From Bacteroidales bacterium (GTDB lineage Bacteria; Bacteroidota; Bacteroidia; Bacteroidales; Muribaculaceae), in assembly GCA_014800105.1 (NCBI GenBank), contig JAAVGQ010000057.1, forward strand, positions 1-28,973: a stretch of DNA of 28,973 bases. Reading direction: 5' to 3'. Below are positions 24,717 to 28,973 of this stretch, piece after piece (position 1 is the stretch's first letter; every line of letters begins with the position of its first letter). Both the position numbers and the translations under genes were made by a program. The notes under the pieces are model-generated. The model did no database searches. It was not told where the DNA came from and was given only the letters and a program-made list of their open reading frames with translations.

Positions 24717-26276
24717 TTAAGCGCCTTTTATTGGCATGTAAACATAATCCTCCACCGAGAGAGGGGCCTTAATCTCGCGTCCGTTTACCAGCACGGTCGG
24801 TGTGCCAGTAAATGATTTACCCGTACGCCAATGTAAGTGTTTGTCAAACTCAATCGAAACATCTGTAGTTGTAGGATCAAGACCCATATTAAGAAAGAAG
24901 TCGGCTTTGAGGTTTTTGCCACCGGCATACCAATCCGTCATTATCTGCCATGCTCGCTCTGCACCGAGTTGCTGATAAGCAGCGATAAGATAACGATTGA
25001 TATCACTTAGATCATCAGAAAAGTAGGTCAAGACATACTGTACACAACAATCATCGGCAGGCATATCCTTAATGTGTTCGTGCATCATGGCACAAGGATA
25101 ACAGTATGGATTACTGAATACTGTTATGCGATGCTCCGCGTCAGGATTACCAAAAATGAGGCTACTGCACTCAGTATTCTCAACCTCAAGCTCTTTCATG
25201 TCATTCATAAATGCGTTCACGACTTTATCATCAGCTTTGAGTCTATTGAACCGCAGCATCCATGTATCACGCTCTTTCATTCGCTTCATAATCATCATGC
25301 CGCGTCCTAATGTCATGACCGTAAGTCCATAGGCGGCTAACAGCACAATAAGTGAGGAAATGAGAGCCGGAATACCATTATAATAGTCCAATGCCCCACC
25401 AATCCATAGAATCACCGCTTGCAGCCACATCAAGCTGAGCGTAGAAAGACAGAGCATGCACCAACTATGCGCACGGAATTTTTGATACCACACACTCCAG
25501 AATGTGAACGGTAAAACCGCAATAGCAATCATCGTCATAGCTGCAATAGCGCCCGGGAAGAATAGAAGCACAAGAAAATTCACGAAAAAGAATCCGGCAC
25601 CTATCTCGCTCATTTTAGCAAGTCCGAAGAAACTGGCCGCTTTGGATTCGGTAACGTCCTCACAATGACTTTCTTTAATGAGACCGCACAAGCGGTTGGT
25701 TAATTCATTATCTATATGTAGTTCCTTTTGAAGAAGTAGATACCCAACACCAATTCCTGCGAGATTAATCAGCATTACTATGTACCACCACCATTCGATA
25801 CGCAGAATATTCGATGCTATCCCCGCGCCCACGAGCACGGCAGCACAGGTACAGAGAATAAACATTTTCACCTGAGAGAGTAGTTGTTCTTTACGATGTG
25901 TTTTATAGTCAGGTTCAATTGAATAATCGGTTTTTCTTAAAGTAAGTAAAATACCATCCCATTTCTCAATAAAATCATTCATTGGGATGTCGTACTTCTT
26001 TCCCGCTGCTGTGAGGAGAGAAACCTTTTCATCATGAATTCCCGTGACAATAAAAAAACTACCACCAAGCACTATAACTATTGGGAAACTTATGTTGCAA
26101 ATCTGTTCTTTGTCTGATAGTTTAGCACAGGTGCTATCTATGTGAAAACGTTTAAGCATTACCGAAAGTCCAAACATCGACTCACGGAAAGGTTGCACTG
26201 AATAGAGCTCTTTGACAAACTTCCGGGTGTACTTTACGCCTAAGTAATCAAGAATCTGTGGTAAGATGTTTCTCAT
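24717..26276 (-). CDS. C39-like + VKOR + DsbA-like thioredoxin membrane fusion protein
   Basis: Predicted inner-membrane disulfide-forming protein of 519 residues. Residues 1-120 resemble the C39 peptidase fold ('FGLSVMLKRF', FFIVTGI, 'FIEKWDGILLTL') but lack the N-terminal catalytic Cys motif and the His segment reads GGSFFIV, so it should be inactive and may only bind a leader. About 135-320 is a VKOR domain: a loop cysteine pair Cys197/Cys205, then SK, and the redox pair Cys273-x-x-Cys276 (WCMLC). About 365-519 is a DsbA-like thioredoxin domain with Cys392-Tyr-Pro-Cys395 and the cis-proline GTP at 491-493. It leads the unit that continues with the glycosyltransferase and peptide 2. Such a fusion can both oxidise substrates and be re-oxidised by quinone. 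Confidence 0.85.
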   Translation of the reverse strand: MRNILPQILDYLGVKYTRKFVKELYSVQPFRESMFGLSVMLKRFHIDSTCAKLSDKEQICNISFPIVIVLGGSFFIVTGIHDEKVSLLTAAGKKYDIPMNDFIEKWDGILLTLRKTDYSIEPDYKTHRKEQLLSQVKMFILCTCAAVLVGAGIASNILRIEWWWYIVMLINLAGIGVGYLLLQKELHIDNELTNRLCGLIKESHCEDVTESKAASFFGLAKMSEIGAGFFFVNFLVLLFFPGAIAAMTMIAIAVLPFTFWSVWYQKFRAHSWCMLCLSTLSLMWLQAVILWIGGALDYYNGIPALISSLIVLLAAYGLTVMTLGRGMMIMKRMKERDTWMLRFNRLKADDKVVNAFMNDMKELEVENTECSSLIFGNPDAEHRITVFSNPYCYPCAMMHEHIKDMPADDCCVQYVLTYFSDDLSDINRYLIAAYQQLGAERAWQIMTDWYAGGKNLKADFFLNMGLDPTTTDVSIEFDKHLHWRTGKSFTGTPTVLVNGREIKAPLSVEDYVYMPIKGA

Positions 26277-26430
26277 AGTTAGATGTTATTTTTTAAATAT
26301 TAAGATATTAATAAGAAAACGTATTAATAACCTAAGTTGTTTACCTCTAGTTAAAAATTGCAACTTGATATGACGTGGAAAAATCAAAGCAATCTATTAA
26401 AGCCTGATTGTTCCCGTTACTTTTGTCGTG

Positions 26431-28119
26431 TTAGATGAGGAAGAGGACAATAAGCGAGGAGAAGACGAGGGTAATGTTGGCGACGGCATAGGTAATGGTG
26501 AATGACAGGTTGGGAACGTCCGAGCCCAGGGCATTTTGAATCGCGCCGATTGAGGCGACGCTACACCTTGCGCCAGCAACGCACCCGAGCACCTCGGGCG
26601 TTGAAAACCTGAAAACCTTGTGGGCAATGAATACGCTTATCACGATGCTGATAAACGTGAGCACAAGTCCTACTCCCACTATCGCAATGCCCGCCTCGTG
26701 AAGCCCGGTCATCAAGGCGCTTCCGGCCGAGAGCCCCAACACTGAAATGAACATGTTCACACCCAGATTATTTAGAATCCACAGCGCTGAAGACGGGATG
26801 TGACCGAATGAAGGGCGCTTGGAGCGTAACCATCCTAACACGAGCCCTGCGAACAATGCGCCTACGCTCACGCCCAGAGCCATGGGGATACCGTTGATGT
26901 TAATTGATAGCGCTCCAACGATACAGCCTATGGCTATCCCAAGCCCCAGGAAGACCATGTCAGTGGCATTGGTATCACGGTCAGCATACCCTATGCGAGC
27001 GGCTGCCGCGGTGACGTCACACGGCCAACCCACGAGCGTGATTATGTCGCCGCCACATAGTTCAGTATTGCTTTTAAATGGTAATGACAGTCCGTTACGT
27101 GTCAAGGATGAAATGGCGATGCGGTCCATGAAATCCTGAGAGCAAAGTTGCCCGAGCGTCTGACCGTCAACATCTTTTTTCGCTATAGTGACCGGCGTCC
27201 TTTCAGCACCGAAGTTGAGCAGTTCCTGGTCGGCAATCTCGGGACCCGGAGGAGAGGGGAGGGATGAGATTTCTTCCGAGCGACCGCCCAGGACAATGTT
27301 GTCTCCTTTAGAAATGCGTACGTCGGGCGAGGGATCGGTCACCTTTCCGCTTATACGAGCCCTGACGAAAACCACACGCATATTCATTGATTCATAATGC
27401 TCGCGGATCTCGGCCGGCGAGCGGGGCGAATCAAAAAATGAATCAGTGACTTCATAAGCGCGGTATACAACGGGGCGTCGAGCCGGAATCATGCCCGGTG
27501 CGAGCTGCGTCCCGTTACCACCAAGTTTCTGCTCCAGGTCAGCTACATCAGCCTGAACTTTCTTCATGCCTCCTATCATTTTCGGTGCCATAGCTGATAG
27601 AAACCAGGCTGTGAACACGGTGCCTAAAACATAAGTGGCGGCATAGCACGCGGGAATGAGTTTCAGGATGTGGTCTCTTTCCACGGCCTCAATAGGCAGG
27701 CTCTTGACAGTATCAGCCATAAGTCCCAGAGAGGCTGACGCGTTCTGTGAACCGGCGAAAAGTCCGCATGCCACCCCCTTGCTATAACCGAAAATCTCGG
27801 CGGCCAATACTACAACCACGGCACTCACCAGTGCCGCCACGGCCGAGAATGCCACTATCTTCACTCCGTTCCCTTTGAAAGCCCGGAAGAATTGAGGCCC
27901 CACGCCATATCCTACCGAGAACAGGAAAAAGAGGAAGAAAACGGTCTTCACCATGTCAGGAATCTCGATATCAGCTTGCCCTATGACCACTCCGGCAATA
28001 AGCGTGGCAGCGACCGATCCTAATGAAAACGAACCGAAACGGATTTTACCGAGCCAGAAACCAAGTCCGAGCGTCAGGAACAGCGGGATGAGTGGATGGG
28101 CTTGAAGAAATTGTAGCAT
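26431..28119 (-). CDS. AspT/YidE-type transporter with RCK_C (TrkA-C) domains
   Basis: Inner-membrane transporter of the aspartate-alanine exchanger family, 562 residues from ATG 28119. A first set of about five membrane helices (after MLQFLQAHPLIPLFL) is followed by a cytoplasmic region with two TrkA-C-like domains (ISKGDNIVLGGRSEE and CGGDIITLVGW are typical). A second membrane half ends in SFTITYAVANITLVF. An ATG at 28152 adds 11 residues, but family members begin at the equivalent of 28119. Substrate is unknown; AspT exchanges aspartate and alanine, YidE is unassigned. Transcribed alone and divergent from the S9 gene. Confidence 0.88.
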   Translation of the reverse strand: MLQFLQAHPLIPLFLTLGLGFWLGKIRFGSFSLGSVAATLIAGVVIGQADIEIPDMVKTVFFLFFLFSVGYGVGPQFFRAFKGNGVKIVAFSAVAALVSAVVVVLAAEIFGYSKGVACGLFAGSQNASASLGLMADTVKSLPIEAVERDHILKLIPACYAATYVLGTVFTAWFLSAMAPKMIGGMKKVQADVADLEQKLGGNGTQLAPGMIPARRPVVYRAYEVTDSFFDSPRSPAEIREHYESMNMRVVFVRARISGKVTDPSPDVRISKGDNIVLGGRSEEISSLPSPPGPEIADQELLNFGAERTPVTIAKKDVDGQTLGQLCSQDFMDRIAISSLTRNGLSLPFKSNTELCGGDIITLVGWPCDVTAAAARIGYADRDTNATDMVFLGLGIAIGCIVGALSININGIPMALGVSVGALFAGLVLGWLRSKRPSFGHIPSSALWILNNLGVNMFISVLGLSAGSALMTGLHEAGIAIVGVGLVLTFISIVISVFIAHKVFRFSTPEVLGCVAGARCSVASIGAIQNALGSDVPNLSFTITYAVANITLVFSSLIVLFLI

Positions 28120-28208
28120 AAAAGTTTTGAGTTTAAATAATATAACTCTCACGTAAAATTAAATGTTCAATATGTTATGCGTTATCTTCCTGAAGTGTAA
28201 AAATTTTG

Positions 28209-28216
28209 TACCTTTG
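28209..28216 (+). promoter_or_regulatory. -7 box upstream of the S9 peptidase gene
   Basis: TACCTTTG followed by T, 60 bp before the ATG at 28277, matches TAnnTTTG. No clear -33 element. Confidence 0.55.
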
Positions 28217-28276
28217 TGGAGAACAACCGTTAGGTAACGATGCCTTGAAGGAAACCAACATTATCAAAATAAAACC

Positions 28277-28973
28277 ATGATTAAAAAAATCTTACTTGTC
28301 TCGGCAATTCAGCTCACTGCTCTTGGCATGATGGCTGAGAATCACGTGGCACGCCAGTGGAGGGCAACTGACCCCGTGACCGTGCGCGCTCCGTTCATGA
28401 ACGATACTATCGCTCCTGACGGCAAAACGTATAAGGCTACTGATGTGCTCAGCTCACGTCTTCACGGCAAAATGAGTGACGGAACCTTACTTGAGGCTGA
28501 TACCGCCGGCATCATTTCACTTAAAGCCGCTGCTGCTGACGGCACAATGCAGATGTTGCAGAGCCGCCTGCGTGCTGCACGTTTTGCCAAGGGTACTCTC
28601 AAAGTGACCTCTCAGCTTCCTTTCAAGGTGACACTTGACGGCAATGACATCATCACCAAGGAAAGCGTGCAGAAAGACAGCATTACCGATGCATCTACTT
28701 CCTCGGCTCAACTGCGTCTTGAACCGGAACATGACGTGCTTCTTGCTGTAAAGGTTCTCTCGTATGCTACCGACTCGGTCGCTGATCCCACGTTGAAAGT
28801 GGAGTTTGTGCCTGACGAGAAATTCAAGGACGTTGAAGTCACCTCAGGCTCAGATCTCAAGCGTCGTTTCGCGCTCAATGACACGGAGTATGTCAATCGC
28901 GTGAGAAGCGTGTCAATGAGTCCTGACGGCAAATACCTCATCACTTCATTATCATACGTCTATGGTCCCGGTC
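28277..28973 (+). CDS. S9 prolyl-oligopeptidase-like protein, N-terminal part (3' end outside window)
   Basis: The frame is open from ATG 28277 to the window end (232 codons). It starts with a signal peptide-like stretch (MIKKILLVSAIQLTALGMMA) and then the beginning of an exported beta-propeller protein. A segment near the end (RVRSVSMSPDGKYLITS) is the WD40-like beta-propeller repeat found in S9-family peptidases of Bacteroidales, so the alpha/beta-hydrolase catalytic domain would follow outside the window. The identification as a peptidase is therefore an inference from the propeller type; TolB-like or other propeller proteins cannot be excluded. Confidence 0.65.
   Translation, partial: MIKKILLVSAIQLTALGMMAENHVARQWRATDPVTVRAPFMNDTIAPDGKTYKATDVLSSRLHGKMSDGTLLEADTAGIISLKAAAADGTMQMLQSRLRAARFAKGTLKVTSQLPFKVTLDGNDIITKESVQKDSITDASTSSAQLRLEPEHDVLLAVKVLSYATDSVADPTLKVEFVPDEKFKDVEVTSGSDLKRRFALNDTEYVNRVRSVSMSPDGKYLITSLSYVYGPG

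Noticed and set aside
28517..28944. Minus-strand frames opposite the S9 gene
   Set aside because: The plus strand has an open, signal-peptide-bearing frame with propeller motifs; the minus-strand frames are shadows.

Overview
The window reads as a Bacteroidales chromosome, most likely a Muribaculaceae-type gut bacterium. The main evidence is a type IX secretion (T9SS) gene run (porT, porP, porK, porL, porM, porN), an Oar-like TonB-dependent receptor, promoters of the Bacteroidota form TAnnTTTG, and no Shine-Dalgarno sequences ahead of most starts. I see no rRNA, tRNA, CRISPR array or transposase.

Layout. 1-682 is the C-terminal part of an AAA-type ATPase cut by the window edge. 690-1373 (-) is a zinc-cysteine-less sirtuin. 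1617-5906 holds a secreted purple-acid-phosphatase-like enzyme and an Oar-like TonB receptor, ended by a strong hairpin. 6050-7138 is gmd (GDP-mannose 4,6-dehydratase). 7275-15180 is the T9SS block plus a thioredoxin-like DUF5106-type protein. 15234-16234 (-) is a two-gene toxin-antitoxin-like cassette with a Panacea/SocA-type protein. 16380-19868 (-) is a tightly packed set lgt, GH43 lipoprotein, small outer-membrane barrel and fcl. Since gmd and fcl are both present, the GDP-mannose to GDP-L-fucose route is encoded here, though not as one operon.

20144-26276 is the unusual part: an AT-rich accessory island. On the minus strand a membrane protein (degenerate C39 peptidase-like domain + VKOR + DsbA-like thioredoxin domain) is followed by a GT4 glycosyltransferase and then a small peptide gene. 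The peptide has a conserved 20-residue N-terminus and six cysteines in the pattern C-x10-C-x8-CC-x8-C-x(12-19)-C. Facing it is a plus-strand gene for a secreted protein made only of a carboxypeptidase-regulatory-like domain and a TonB-receptor plug domain, without a barrel. The module has been tandemly duplicated. A second peptide gene with the same leader and cysteine frame but a different core lies at 21377-21643, behind a decayed 3' fragment of the glycosyltransferase. There are two intact plug-only genes and one broken one. I interpret this as a disulfide-rich, possibly glycosylated secreted-peptide system, analogous in parts list to glycocins and related to the Bacteroidales peptide-modification neighbourhoods that carry a dedicated glycosyltransferase. 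No exporter or active leader protease is visible in the window.

26431-28119 (-) is an AspT/YidE-type transporter. 28277 to the end is the N-terminal part of an S9 prolyl-oligopeptidase-like protein.
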